The translations under genes were made by a program, and so were the position numbers. The notes beneath the pieces are model-generated. The model was not told the origin of the DNA, searched no databases, and was given only the letters and a program-made list of their open reading frames with translations. Positions 34,273 to 42,014 of a stretch of 64,000 nt of DNA are shown here, one piece after another; position 1 is the first letter of the stretch, and every line of letters begins with the position of its first letter. This stretch comes from Bacillus sp. FJAT-27225 (GTDB taxonomy: Bacteria > Bacillota > Bacilli > Bacillales > Cytobacillaceae), in NCBI RefSeq assembly GCF_001685025.1, contig NZ_MAYU01000023.1, forward strand, positions 265,660-329,659, given 5' to 3'.

Positions 34273-35829
34273 ATGCCAAATCAAACGAAAAGCCTGCTAG
34301 AGAATCAAAAGCTATTTATAAGCATCGCCCTCGGCGGGAATCCTTTTTTACATCCATCTATCGATGAAGCCTATCGAAAGAACCAATGGGAATATTATGA
34401 GGCGTATCTTCAAAGCGGATTGAAAGGAAAACCGCTCATTTCCATGTACTCGACACGAAACGAGGAGAAAATCAGGCAGGTTGCGGGAATTGTGGAATGG
34501 TGCTATACGCATAACCATTTTACCGCTCTTGATGGATTAATTAAGAAAGGCTATAAATTTGCCTGGCTATTTGTCCAAAGGAACGAAGAAATAGATTTTG
34601 AACAATACATCCGGGCATACGCCAAGCGGCAAAAGTATAGGGCACTCAAGGAAATCGAGTTGTTTTATCAAAACATTGTCCTTTGGTATTTAACAAGCAG
34701 GGAAGGGAAACCAATCCAAAGCCTGTCGGTTACATGGCAATCGTTTCAGGAGATGCTGCATTCCTCGTTAAAAGAGGCAAAGGTACAAGAATTGAATTTT
34801 TCTGAACGCCATATCGAGGAAAACAGGGAGAAACTGCTGCACCTCTATGAGATCTATAGTATCCCGAAGGATCCGGAGTTTGATTCTTTGGGTGCTTTTC
34901 TTGAATATATGCTGGGGGTAAGCCTTCGGCGTGTGTATGAACAGGATTTTGAATTTGATTCTGAAGAGGCCCAGCAAAGAATGTTCCAAGTCTCTCCAGG
35001 CAAGTACATTGGCGCGCTGGGAGGTTGGCTCAAGGCGCTAGGCATCAACGAACTCGATGCGACCGAACAAATTCCATTTACAAAACATGCCCTTGATTGC
35101 GCATTACTTGAGCTTCTATATGCAAAAAAATACAATGACATTTCAGACGATGAACAAGATTTGTTTTTTGTTGCCAGTCTGTATTTGCACTGTGTTGTTT
35201 CCTTATATAAGGAAGCAAAGCAGTTTTATTTGGATGAGTCCAAACAGGATTATTATGTGGAAATGAAAACGAAGGAGGCCGCCATTCTCCAACAGGAAGC
35301 AGAATTGCTACGGAATGAACGGACTTTGCAGACAGCCAGGAAGAGACATGAGAGTGAACGGGCAGGCCTTGAAAAAGAACTCCGGGAAGCACAAGCGAAA
35401 ATCCGCCATTTGGAGCAAAAAATTGAAGGCATGGAGGATTATGCTGGAGAGGTACATGCTCTCAGGGAGTACCTTTATTGGGAAGAAGCCGAAGATCAAT
35501 TTTATGAAAAGGCACCCTCGGTGGATAAAATGGCAGAGTTGATTGCTTCCAAACGAATCATTGTGTTCGGGGGAAGCCCAGCCTGGCAGCAAAAAGTAAA
35601 GGATGTCTTGCCTTCCGTCGAGTTCTTTGACATCGATTCAAGGAATAGGCAGTTAGGGAAAATCAGGCGGGCGGATGCTGTTTTCATTAATACTTCGGCA
35701 TTGTCCCATGCTTTTTATTATAAGATTATGAAGGAATTAAGGGGTTCCGGGGTTCCATTTTATTATATAAAGGGCCAATCGAATAGTACAAAAACCATAA
35801 TGGAACTATACAAGTGGATTACGAATTGA
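34273..35829 (+). CDS. Large cytosolic protein with coiled coil and DUF2325-like C-terminal domain
   Basis: A 518-residue protein. Residues 1-330 form a helical region without a recognised motif (YYEAYLQSGLKGKPLISMYS, FAWLFVQRNEEIDFEQYI). Residues ~335-400 are a coiled coil (EAAILQQEAELLRNERTLQ, LEKELREAQAKIRHLEQKIEGM). The C-terminal ~90 residues (RIIVFGGSPAWQQKV, then ADAVFINTSALSHAFYYKIM, then VPFYYIKGQSNS) resemble the DUF2325 domain, whose function is unknown. No membrane segment is present. The gene is monocistronic with its own terminator. The ribosome binding site is weak (AGGACGTGCTGATCC). Confidence 0.7.
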   Translation: MPNQTKSLLENQKLFISIALGGNPFLHPSIDEAYRKNQWEYYEAYLQSGLKGKPLISMYSTRNEEKIRQVAGIVEWCYTHNHFTALDGLIKKGYKFAWLFVQRNEEIDFEQYIRAYAKRQKYRALKEIELFYQNIVLWYLTSREGKPIQSLSVTWQSFQEMLHSSLKEAKVQELNFSERHIEENREKLLHLYEIYSIPKDPEFDSLGAFLEYMLGVSLRRVYEQDFEFDSEEAQQRMFQVSPGKYIGALGGWLKALGINELDATEQIPFTKHALDCALLELLYAKKYNDISDDEQDLFFVASLYLHCVVSLYKEAKQFYLDESKQDYYVEMKTKEAAILQQEAELLRNERTLQTARKRHESERAGLEKELREAQAKIRHLEQKIEGMEDYAGEVHALREYLYWEEAEDQFYEKAPSVDKMAELIASKRIIVFGGSPAWQQKVKDVLPSVEFFDIDSRNRQLGKIRRADAVFINTSALSHAFYYKIMKELRGSGVPFYYIKGQSNSTKTIMELYKWITN

Positions 35830-35836
35830 GTTTTAT

Positions 35837-35877
35837 AAAACAGCAGCCTAATCACAAAGGGAAGGCTGCTGTTTTTT
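35837..35877. terminator. Bidirectional terminator
   Basis: An 11-bp stem AACAGCAGCCT / AGGCTGCTGTT with a T run on the plus strand. It lies between convergent genes ending at 35829 and 35882. Confidence 0.8.
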
Positions 35878-35881
35878 GGGT

Positions 35882-36370
35882 TTATAGAGTTTTCACGGTG
35901 AGGGCAAGCCCTTTTTCCTTCATGACGTGCTGAAGTGCTGCCTTGAAGGTTGAAAATGTCTTGAGCTCTTTAATAAAACTTAACCCCGAGAAAACCAGTT
36001 CTTGGGCAAACTGTGGTGTGATGCCGACAACTAGCACCTGAACTCCGATAAGATTCAGGGATGCCACCAGATTCATAAGGTAATGGCCCAGGATATTCAA
36101 ATCACCGAGCTCTTTGACACTAATTGCGGTAAAATCGAGGACTGCCGTATCAATTTCCTCATCGGTTGCATGGCTTAAAATTTTCGGCGCAATCAAATCA
36201 AACAGCGCTGGGGAAGCCTCACCGGCAATTGGAATCAGGATGACTCCGGGAATGATGGATGGAATGATTGGTACGGAAACATTGCGAACAAGATGCTCAA
36301 GTTCAGCAATTCGTTTTTTCATTTGCTCATTTTGTTCCAATAACATGTTTAGCTCACGTTCTTCAGCCAT
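35882..36370 (-). CDS. STAS-domain protein (RsbR/RsbS-like)
   Basis: A 162-residue protein. A short N-terminal coiled coil (NMLLEQNEQMKKRIAELEHLV) is followed by a STAS domain beginning SVPIIPSIIPGVILIPIAG. DTAVLDFTAISVKELGD is the region that carries the phosphorylatable Ser/Thr in RsbR and RsbS. It resembles the C-terminal half of stressosome proteins without the N-terminal globin-like sensor, so it could act as a small stressosome or sigma-B regulator. No kinase neighbour is present. The start follows GAGGTTACT. Confidence 0.78.
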   Translation of the reverse strand: MAEERELNMLLEQNEQMKKRIAELEHLVRNVSVPIIPSIIPGVILIPIAGEASPALFDLIAPKILSHATDEEIDTAVLDFTAISVKELGDLNILGHYLMNLVASLNLIGVQVLVVGITPQFAQELVFSGLSFIKELKTFSTFKAALQHVMKEKGLALTVKTL

Positions 36371-36742
36371 AGTAACCTCACAAAATGTTTGATATGTATA
36401 GTTACTTCAAGTATATTTTTAATTTTGAAAAAAAGAAAGTAATTGTGCCATTTTCCCAATAGAGGTTTAGGGTGAAAGCATCGCATCATGGAAGATGGCC
36501 CGAATTTGGGTTAATTTTTGCAGAGTTTAAAAAACAAGAGTGCCTTGCCGGTAATTGTAACAAGGATGCTTTACCGATACCCAGCTCATATGTATAGCAG
36601 TGTGGCAGTTGCGGGGCAACTAAAAACTATAATCTTTGCTTTTTGTCATGCTAGTTTAGGCGATTCTTGAATAAGGTAAAGGAGGAGTGGAAAAACTATA
36701 ATAGAAGGATTTGTCCGAAGTATTAGGGAAAGGCTGATTTTC
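36371..36742. other. Intergenic region, 372 bases
   Basis: It contains a small GTTGC/GCAAC hairpin near 36606 and a strong AAAGGAGGAG ribosome binding site near 36680. That site precedes a frame that would extend the next protein upstream from an ATA codon (about 36698). No other gene was seen. Confidence 0.35.
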
Positions 36743-37033
36743 ATGAAAAAATGGGGCTATTTGCTTGCCGCCTTGAACTTCTTTGATGGAATATGCACAT
36801 ATATAGGTTTAAAGTTTTATTTAATTGAAGAAAGCAATCCGGTGCTTGCCTGGATGCCGCCCGAGAGAATAGTGGGATTAAAAGCACTTCTGAGTCTTGC
36901 CTTGCTCTACCTCGTTTTTCGAGTAGAATTAAAGAAACCTGTTTTCAAGTATTCTTTGCTGACAGGGAACGGCATTTATTCATTGCTGACAGTTTTGCAT
37001 CTGTATTGGATTGGACTTGCGAATTCCACCTAA
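36743..37033 (+). CDS. DUF5658-type small membrane protein
   Basis: A 96-residue protein with three hydrophobic segments: YLLAALNFFDGICTYIGL, a central VGLKALLSLALLYLVF and a C-terminal GIYSLLTVLHLYWIGL. The NFFDGICTYIGLK motif resembles DUF5658 membrane proteins, function unknown. The ATG at 36743 has only a weak site (GGAAAGG). The same frame is open upstream to an AAAGGAGG site with no standard start codon, so the true start may be non-canonical. Confidence 0.65.
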   Translation: MKKWGYLLAALNFFDGICTYIGLKFYLIEESNPVLAWMPPERIVGLKALLSLALLYLVFRVELKKPVFKYSLLTGNGIYSLLTVLHLYWIGLANST

Positions 37034-37137
37034 AAACTTGATCCGAGCGGATTAAGTTTTTTCGTTTTAAAGGAAAAAAGAGAAACAAAGCAGAATGTAT
37101 AAGAGAATAGTAGAATTCATGGTAAAGGGTGAATGGT

Positions 37138-37518
37138 ATGAGCAGAAAAGCATTTGAGGCAAAGGGAGCAAGGGCAGTCGGGCCGTATTCCCATGCAGTT
37201 GAAGCTGGAGATCTGGTCTATCTCTCCGGCCAGACACCAATAGATGCGGGGACGGGGGAGTTGGTCACCGGAGGAATAAAAGAGCAAACGGCACAGTGCT
37301 TCACCAATCTGTTTGCAGTATTGGAGGCTGCCGGCCTATCCTCGGATGATGTAGTAAAGGTGAATGTGTTTTTAACGGATATGAACTACTTCTCGGAAAT
37401 GAATGAAGTGTACGCTATCCACTTCTCAGAACCGTTCCCGGCACGAACGACGGTTGCAGTTCTGGGGCTTCCACTCGGAGCAAACGTAGAAATTGAAATG
37501 ATCGCCAAAAGGCGTTAA
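37138..37518 (+). CDS. ridA: RidA family reactive intermediate deaminase
   Basis: A 126-residue RidA/YjgF-type protein that hydrolyses reactive enamine/imine intermediates from PLP enzymes. Hallmarks are GPYSHAVEAGDLVYLSGQTPID, VKVNVFLTDMNYFSEMNEVY and the substrate-binding Arg in FPARTTVAVLGLPLGANVEIEMIA. The start at 37138 follows AAAGGGTGAATGGT. Confidence 0.92.
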   Translation: MSRKAFEAKGARAVGPYSHAVEAGDLVYLSGQTPIDAGTGELVTGGIKEQTAQCFTNLFAVLEAAGLSSDDVVKVNVFLTDMNYFSEMNEVYAIHFSEPFPARTTVAVLGLPLGANVEIEMIAKRR

Positions 37519-37548
37519 GTTAGCACTTCAGCAAAGGGAGGACATCAT

Positions 37549-37888
37549 TTGAGCTATTTTTATTTAGCATTCGCTATCATTGCTGAACTAATTGGCACGT
37601 CACTTCTCAAGGCATCGGCAGGTTTTTTCTAAGCTTTGGCCGACAATCGGGCTTTTTGTAAGCTTTTTTGTTGCCTTCTTTTTTCTATCACTTTCTTTAA
37701 AAACAATTCCTCTTAATATTGCCTACGCGCTTTGGTCCGGGCTTGGGACAGTGGCGACTGTCGTAATATCCATTTTAATATGGAAAGAAAGAGTTACGAC
37801 TGGGAGTGTAGTTGGGATTGCCTTGATAGTCCTTGGAGTTGCAGTCCTCCAATTCTTTGGTCCGGGCCAAGGCCAATCGTCTGGCTGA
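37549..37888 (+). pseudogene. SMR-family multidrug transporter, frameshifted
   Basis: The first part (TTG at 37549 behind AAAGGGAGG) encodes SYFYLAFAIIAELIGTSLLKASAGF with the membrane Glu of EmrE/EbrB-like proteins. A stop follows the TTTTTT run at 37623-37628. The rest (SKLWPTIGLFVSFFVAFFFL, then IPLNIAYALWSGLGTV and VVGIALIVLGVAVLQFFG) continues in another frame to 37888. Deleting one T restores a 112-residue four-helix SMR protein. It is a pseudogene or a homopolymer error. Confidence 0.82.
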
Positions 37889-37958
37889 AGACAGGGAAGG
37901 ATTACACACTTCCAAATGCGGGTACGGAAAGGTACAGACCTTACAGGGAGGTGCCAAC

Positions 37959-38114
37959 ATGAAGATTGAAGTGAAATGTGATGTAGAAAACTGTAAATAT
38001 TGGGCAGAGGGTGACCAATGTGTGGCTGACTCGATTATGGTTATTGCCCACCATGACAGAGAAGCTGCAAACGTAATGGAAACTGCCTGCAAGACATTCG
38101 AACATAGCGAATAG
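37959..38114 (+). CDS. DUF1540 small Cys-rich protein
   Basis: A 51-residue protein with Cys at conserved spacing (VKCDVENCKYWAEGDQC, and a late TACKTFEHSE). It matches DUF1540 proteins, which probably bind a metal ion and are common in Bacilli and Clostridia. The function is unknown. The start at 37959 follows AGGGAGGTGCCAAC, and a terminator follows closely. Confidence 0.75.
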   Translation: MKIEVKCDVENCKYWAEGDQCVADSIMVIAHHDREAANVMETACKTFEHSE

Positions 38115-38128
38115 CTAAAAAGTATGCG

Positions 38129-38157
38129 GCCGCCGGGTTGAATTCCGGCGGCTTTTT
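38129..38157 (+). terminator. Terminator after DUF1540 gene
   Basis: An 8-bp G-C stem GCCGCCGG / CCGGCGGC followed by TTTTT. Confidence 0.88.
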
Positions 38158-38295
38158 AGATTTTTCGAGCATATTAAAAGCAACTCTAGAGATAATGAAG
38201 CACCCATTCAGGCAGGATAAAAGACTCATTTCGCCTGGAGATATATAATAAAACGGTAGTTACATCTTGGTCAAGGCTATAAGGAAGTGAAACAG

Positions 38296-39009
38296 ATGAA
38301 AATAGAGATTTGGTCTGATTTCGTTTGCCCATTTTGCTATATTGGAAAGCGCCGGCTTGAGGCAGCAATTGAGCATTTGGCATATGCCGATGAAATCACC
38401 GTAGAATATAAAAGTTATCAATTGGATCCAAATGCAAAGTATATTCCAGATAAGGACTTTTACGAAATGTTTTCAGAATTAAAAGGAATCCCACTAAGTC
38501 AAACGGTTTCCATAAACCAGCAGGTTGCCTTTCAGGCACAATCTTTTGACCTCGATTTCAATTTCCAAACGATGAAATATGCCAATACATTTGATGCCCA
38601 TCGGGTTGCAAAGCTTGCCGAAAAAAAAGGAAAAGGCAAAGAATTGACAGAGCGGTTTCTGTTCGCCTATTTCACCGAGTCCAAACTGCTCAGTGACCAT
38701 GACACTTTGGCTGAGCTGGCTACTGAAGCAGGCCTGGACAGAGACGAGGTTGTCGATGTATTGAATACAAATCGCTTTGCCAGGGATGTTCGCAACGATA
38801 TTAGTGAGGCCCAGCAAATAGGTGTTAGGGGCGTACCGTTTTATGTATTAAATGAAACCTATGCAATATCCGGTGCCCAGCCATTGGATATCTTTATAAG
38901 GGCATTAGAAAAAGTCCGGGAAGAAGAAAAAGACAGGCCAGTGTTAAAAAAACTTGGGACTGGCGCTGATTACTGTGTTGATGGGTGCTGTGAAGTTAAA
39001 GAAAAATAG
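38296..39009 (+). CDS. DsbA family oxidoreductase (FrnE-like)
   Basis: A 237-residue thioredoxin-fold protein. It starts KIEIWSDFVCPFCYIGKRRL with the CPFC redox motif, has NTFDAHRVAKLA in the helical insert and the cis-Pro region IGVRGVPFYVLNETYAISGAQP, and ends in a Cys-rich tail (ADYCVDGCCEVKEK). It matches the cytosolic FrnE/YwbO branch of DsbA-like proteins, without a signal peptide. It is probably a thiol oxidoreductase or isomerase in oxidative stress. ATG at 38296; an in-frame GTG lies 9 bases upstream. Confidence 0.88.
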   Translation: MKIEIWSDFVCPFCYIGKRRLEAAIEHLAYADEITVEYKSYQLDPNAKYIPDKDFYEMFSELKGIPLSQTVSINQQVAFQAQSFDLDFNFQTMKYANTFDAHRVAKLAEKKGKGKELTERFLFAYFTESKLLSDHDTLAELATEAGLDRDEVVDVLNTNRFARDVRNDISEAQQIGVRGVPFYVLNETYAISGAQPLDIFIRALEKVREEEKDRPVLKKLGTGADYCVDGCCEVKEK

Positions 39010-39517
39010 GCTGCTCTCGGCAATGGTTAACTCGATGAAAGAGAGGGCAGTCCAATAACAGAGACTCTCCGTCCTTCATAAAGAAATGGACAATTGGGAA
39101 GAAACTGGAATATTCCTGCCGGGATTGATTGTATTATTTGAAAAGGATAAAGCAGTTAAGGCTGAAGCATAGCGGCCACCCCCCAAACATCGCTTGGGGG
39201 TGTTTCTTTTTATTCGGCGCTAAAGAGCAGTTTATCATAACGACAAATAGGACCATGAAACCCCCTGGGTAGATATGCTTTCTGCCCGGGGTTCTTTTGG
39301 GATTTGTTTATGGAGAAGTTTGTAAAAGTATGAAAACGCAGAATGAATGAACACCCCCTTTATATGAAAAGGATGCGAGGAGTCATTTAGTAACTGGGTA
39401 CACTCAGGGTATTGGGAGGTGTTAGTCAACCATGCCAATTTTTAATAGTTTTCCCGGTTCATCCAGATAAAAAAGAACACTCCCATTAAATTGAAAGTGT
39501 TCCTTTTCCTCTGTTTA
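39010..39517. other. Gene-free region with several hairpins
   Basis: A 28-codon frame (NWEETGIFLPGLIVLFEKDKAV, ending at 39171) looks like the tail of a lost gene. Three hairpins follow. 39176-39211 (CACCCCCCAA / TTGGGGGTG with T tail, plus) and 39259-39298 (AACCCCCTGGG / CCCGGGGTT, plus) are the first two. The third is 39471-39506 (on the minus strand, AGGAACACT / AGTGTTCTTTTTT), the terminator of the DapA-like gene. No complete gene was seen. Confidence 0.5.
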
Positions 39518-40579
39518 TTAAGATGTTACTTTTTTATAGTTTCCTAAAAAGGTTTTTACAAACTCATCATCATGTAAGTGAGGATAATCCCTGTAGACTC
39601 GATTAATTTCTTCGGATTGGCCAGGGCTCAATTTCTCTTTTTCAAGCAGGCACCAGTTTCCTTTTAGCAATCCCTGTCTGGCCAGTACTTCATTAATGCC
39701 GGCAATACATCCTTTAAACTCATTGGCAGAATCGAAAAAGGCTGCATTTGCATCTGTGATCTCCTGAGCTGTAATCAAAAGGGAAGAAGGGAGGATATTC
39801 CCGTTTCGGACATGCTTAATTTCTTCAAACAATTCAACGGCTTTTTTTGTCCAAACGGCCCAGTGGCCCAGCAAGCCGCCGATGATAGGTTTTTCAATCA
39901 ACCGTCCGTTTACATTAAAGCGATACGTTGTAAGTAAATCGGCCACAATATTGTCATCATTGCCGGTGTAGAGGGCGATTTCGTCATATCGTGATGAATG
40001 GCAAACAGCCCTGGCAACATCCAGTGTTTGATAACGGTTAAAGGGTGCCATTTTGATTCCATAAACATTCGGGATTTCGGCGAATTCCCTCCAGAATTCA
40101 AAGCTAAAAACCCGGCCTCCAACAGATGGCTGCAGATAGAAGCCGAATACTGGGATAATTTCGGCAACCCGCCTTGTCCTTTCAAGCAGTTCTGCTTCTG
40201 TCACTGACGGCAATCCGCCGTTACTCAGCAGCCCTAAATCATACCCGAGGCCACTCGCAGTACGTGCTTCCTCGACAGCCTGTTCAATCGGTCCGCAAAT
40301 TCCGGCAACTTTGATGAACGGGCGATCCAGCTTTTTCTTATCTATTTCTTCAATTGCAAGGCGCAGTACTTTTTCAAACAGATTGAATTCAGGATCCCGA
40401 ATCTCGAATTGCGTTGTATGGACGCCGACTGCAATTCCCCCGGCGCCGGCATCCATATAGTAGTTGGTAAGCCTGCGCTGGGCTTCTTCATCTAATTGCC
40501 TGTTAGGTTCAAGCGCCAACGGATGGGCGGGAATGACCGTTCCGTCAAATAGCAACGTTTTAATTTCATTGTTTAACAT
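39518..40579 (-). CDS. Dihydrodipicolinate synthase (DapA) family aldolase/lyase
   Basis: A 353-residue TIM-barrel protein of the DapA/NAL superfamily. The Schiff-base Lys is in VYGIKMAPF (Lys176) and the catalytic Tyr in VFGFYLQPSVGG (Tyr148); GAGGIAVGVHTTQ is the first-strand region. It is longer than DapA (about 290 residues), with an extended C-terminus, and probably cleaves or dehydrates a sugar-acid-derived 2-keto compound rather than making lysine precursors. It starts one base after the stop codon of the epimerase gene, so the two are co-transcribed. It lies beside the glycan locus, which suggests the final catabolic step. Confidence 0.85.
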   Translation of the reverse strand: MLNNEIKTLLFDGTVIPAHPLALEPNRQLDEEAQRRLTNYYMDAGAGGIAVGVHTTQFEIRDPEFNLFEKVLRLAIEEIDKKKLDRPFIKVAGICGPIEQAVEEARTASGLGYDLGLLSNGGLPSVTEAELLERTRRVAEIIPVFGFYLQPSVGGRVFSFEFWREFAEIPNVYGIKMAPFNRYQTLDVARAVCHSSRYDEIALYTGNDDNIVADLLTTYRFNVNGRLIEKPIIGGLLGHWAVWTKKAVELFEEIKHVRNGNILPSSLLITAQEITDANAAFFDSANEFKGCIAGINEVLARQGLLKGNWCLLEKEKLSPGQSEEINRVYRDYPHLHDDEFVKTFLGNYKKVTS

Positions 40580-40580
40580 A

Positions 40581-41597
40581 TTAATAGGCTCCCTGGCGTT
40601 CCTGGAAATGGGTCGGTTTATTTATAGTAGCGCCGCCACCGGCAACCCATTCAGCTGTCCACTCAATCATCTGGTTCAAGGAAACCCGCGGGTAGCCAAA
40701 TAGTTTGTGGGCTTTGCCGGAGTTGTTAAGCAAGGCCGTAGGCTGTTCCTCATTTGAAAAAGAAACCTTTTTATCAAAGGCTTTTCCAAACTGTTCAGCC
40801 AGCCAGCGGACTGAAATTGTTTCCGGGCCTGTTGCATTCAGGATTTCCGGTGGTGTATTTGCAAGAAGCAGCGACCGGATTGCGTATTCGTTTGCATCTC
40901 CTTGCCAGATAACATTGACGTGACCCATAGTCAAATCTACAGGCCTTTCTTCATAAACGTGACGGGCGATTTCCAATAAGACACCATAGCGCATGTCGAT
41001 AGCATAATTTAATCGAAAAACCGTTATTGGAGTCTGGTTTTTGACAGAGAAATTAGTGAAAATCCTTTCCCTTCCCAGACAGGATTGGGCATACTCCCCA
41101 ATTGGGTTGACTGGGTGGCTTTCATCGCATCCGCCTGTTGAGACCGGAACGAGAGGATACACGTTTCCGGTCGAGAATACGACAATCCGTGAATGTTTGA
41201 ATTTAGCTGCGACTCTGCCAGGCAGGTAAGCATTCATTGCCCACGTATTATGTTCATTGCCTTTCGTGCCAAATTTGGTTCCCGCCATAAAAATGATGTT
41301 TTTTACATCAGGTAGGCCATTGAGCTGCTGATCGTCGAGTAAATCGGCAGCAATCGTTTCCACGCCGGCCTGCTCAAGTTCACTTTGAAGGGGTCCGGAG
41401 GAAAACCTTGAGACACCGATTACTCTTTTCTGTGTATTGCCTTCCCTAAGTGCACGGACTGCCATTTTAGCTAAAGTAGGCCCCATTTTGCCTGCAACCC
41501 CGAGGATCATAATGTCGCCATCCAGCTTTTTGAGGTCCTCAATTAATCCATTACTTGGAATCGTCATGATTTCTTCAACTTGTTCGATCGTTTTCAA
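40581..41597 (-). CDS. NAD-dependent epimerase/dehydratase family protein
   Basis: A 338-residue extended SDR-type protein. The nucleotide-binding loop is ILGVAGKMGPTLAKMA. VVFSTGNVYPLV carries the Ser/Thr, and the Tyr-x3-Lys position appears as YAQSCLGRE, where the usual Lys is not in register. VFRLNYAIDMRYGVL is the substrate region. It is probably a sugar or sugar-acid oxidoreductase/epimerase. I chose TTG 41597 as start (KTIEQVEEIM; AGAGGTGGCTGGG upstream); longer starts to 41666 lack a site. It forms a two-gene operon with the DapA-like gene and is divergent from the secreted propeller gene. Confidence 0.8.
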   Translation of the reverse strand: MKTIEQVEEIMTIPSNGLIEDLKKLDGDIMILGVAGKMGPTLAKMAVRALREGNTQKRVIGVSRFSSGPLQSELEQAGVETIAADLLDDQQLNGLPDVKNIIFMAGTKFGTKGNEHNTWAMNAYLPGRVAAKFKHSRIVVFSTGNVYPLVPVSTGGCDESHPVNPIGEYAQSCLGRERIFTNFSVKNQTPITVFRLNYAIDMRYGVLLEIARHVYEERPVDLTMGHVNVIWQGDANEYAIRSLLLANTPPEILNATGPETISVRWLAEQFGKAFDKKVSFSNEEQPTALLNNSGKAHKLFGYPRVSLNQMIEWTAEWVAGGGATINKPTHFQERQGAY

Positions 41598-42014
41598 CCC
41601 AGCCACCTCTATTTCATTTGATAGTAATAAAATTGCATAACTAAACCGCTGACGTAGAAATAACAACTGTTTGCCTGTTCCTTTTTGATAAACAATAGAT
41701 TACTGCAGACCGTAGGAGCCACCGAGTATTTCTTCCCAGCACTCAACGGCCTTATTGATGACCGTGAGAGCAAGCCTAAATCCCCGTGGGGCTACCCCCG
41801 GGTTTTGGTGGTGACAAAGTGTGCTGCAGGCATTTTGTTCGTGATGCAAAAGTCCTGTTCTTTTCATATTTCCATAAACTAATTGATTTTTCAGTAAATT
41901 GTGAGTACCTTTAATATAAATACAAGTCGTATACCTGTATTTTAACTTACTATTCTAAAAAAGGGGAGGACTTTTGAAAAAAGTTTTATAAATTTAAAAG
42001 ATAGAGGTGAAAGC
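41598..42014. other. Divergent promoter region of the glycan locus
   Basis: A 417-base region between the epimerase (minus) and the secreted propeller gene (plus). It contains operator 1 (41920-41940) and a TATAAA box (41915-41920) for the plus strand. A G-C rich palindromic stretch (CCCGTGGGGCTACCCCCGGG) lies near 41785. No supported gene; the frame 41685-41882 lacks a ribosome binding site. Confidence 0.5.
41920..41940 (+). promoter_or_regulatory. Operator 1 of the glycan regulon
   Basis: ATACAAG-TCGTATA-CCTGTAT, a 21-bp near-palindrome with half-sites ATACAxG. It overlaps the 3' end of a TATAAA -10-like box (41915-41920), 74 bases before the secreted propeller gene. It matches two further sites at 45016 and 55885. 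Confidence 0.75.

Noticed and set aside
39088-39171. 28-codon frame ending at 39171 followed by a terminator
   Set aside because: It reads like a protein tail but has no upstream continuation or ribosome binding site; treated as a relic within the gap.
41685-41882. Small plus-strand frame in the divergent promoter region
   Set aside because: No ribosome binding site, no family resemblance, and it covers a palindromic G-C stretch.
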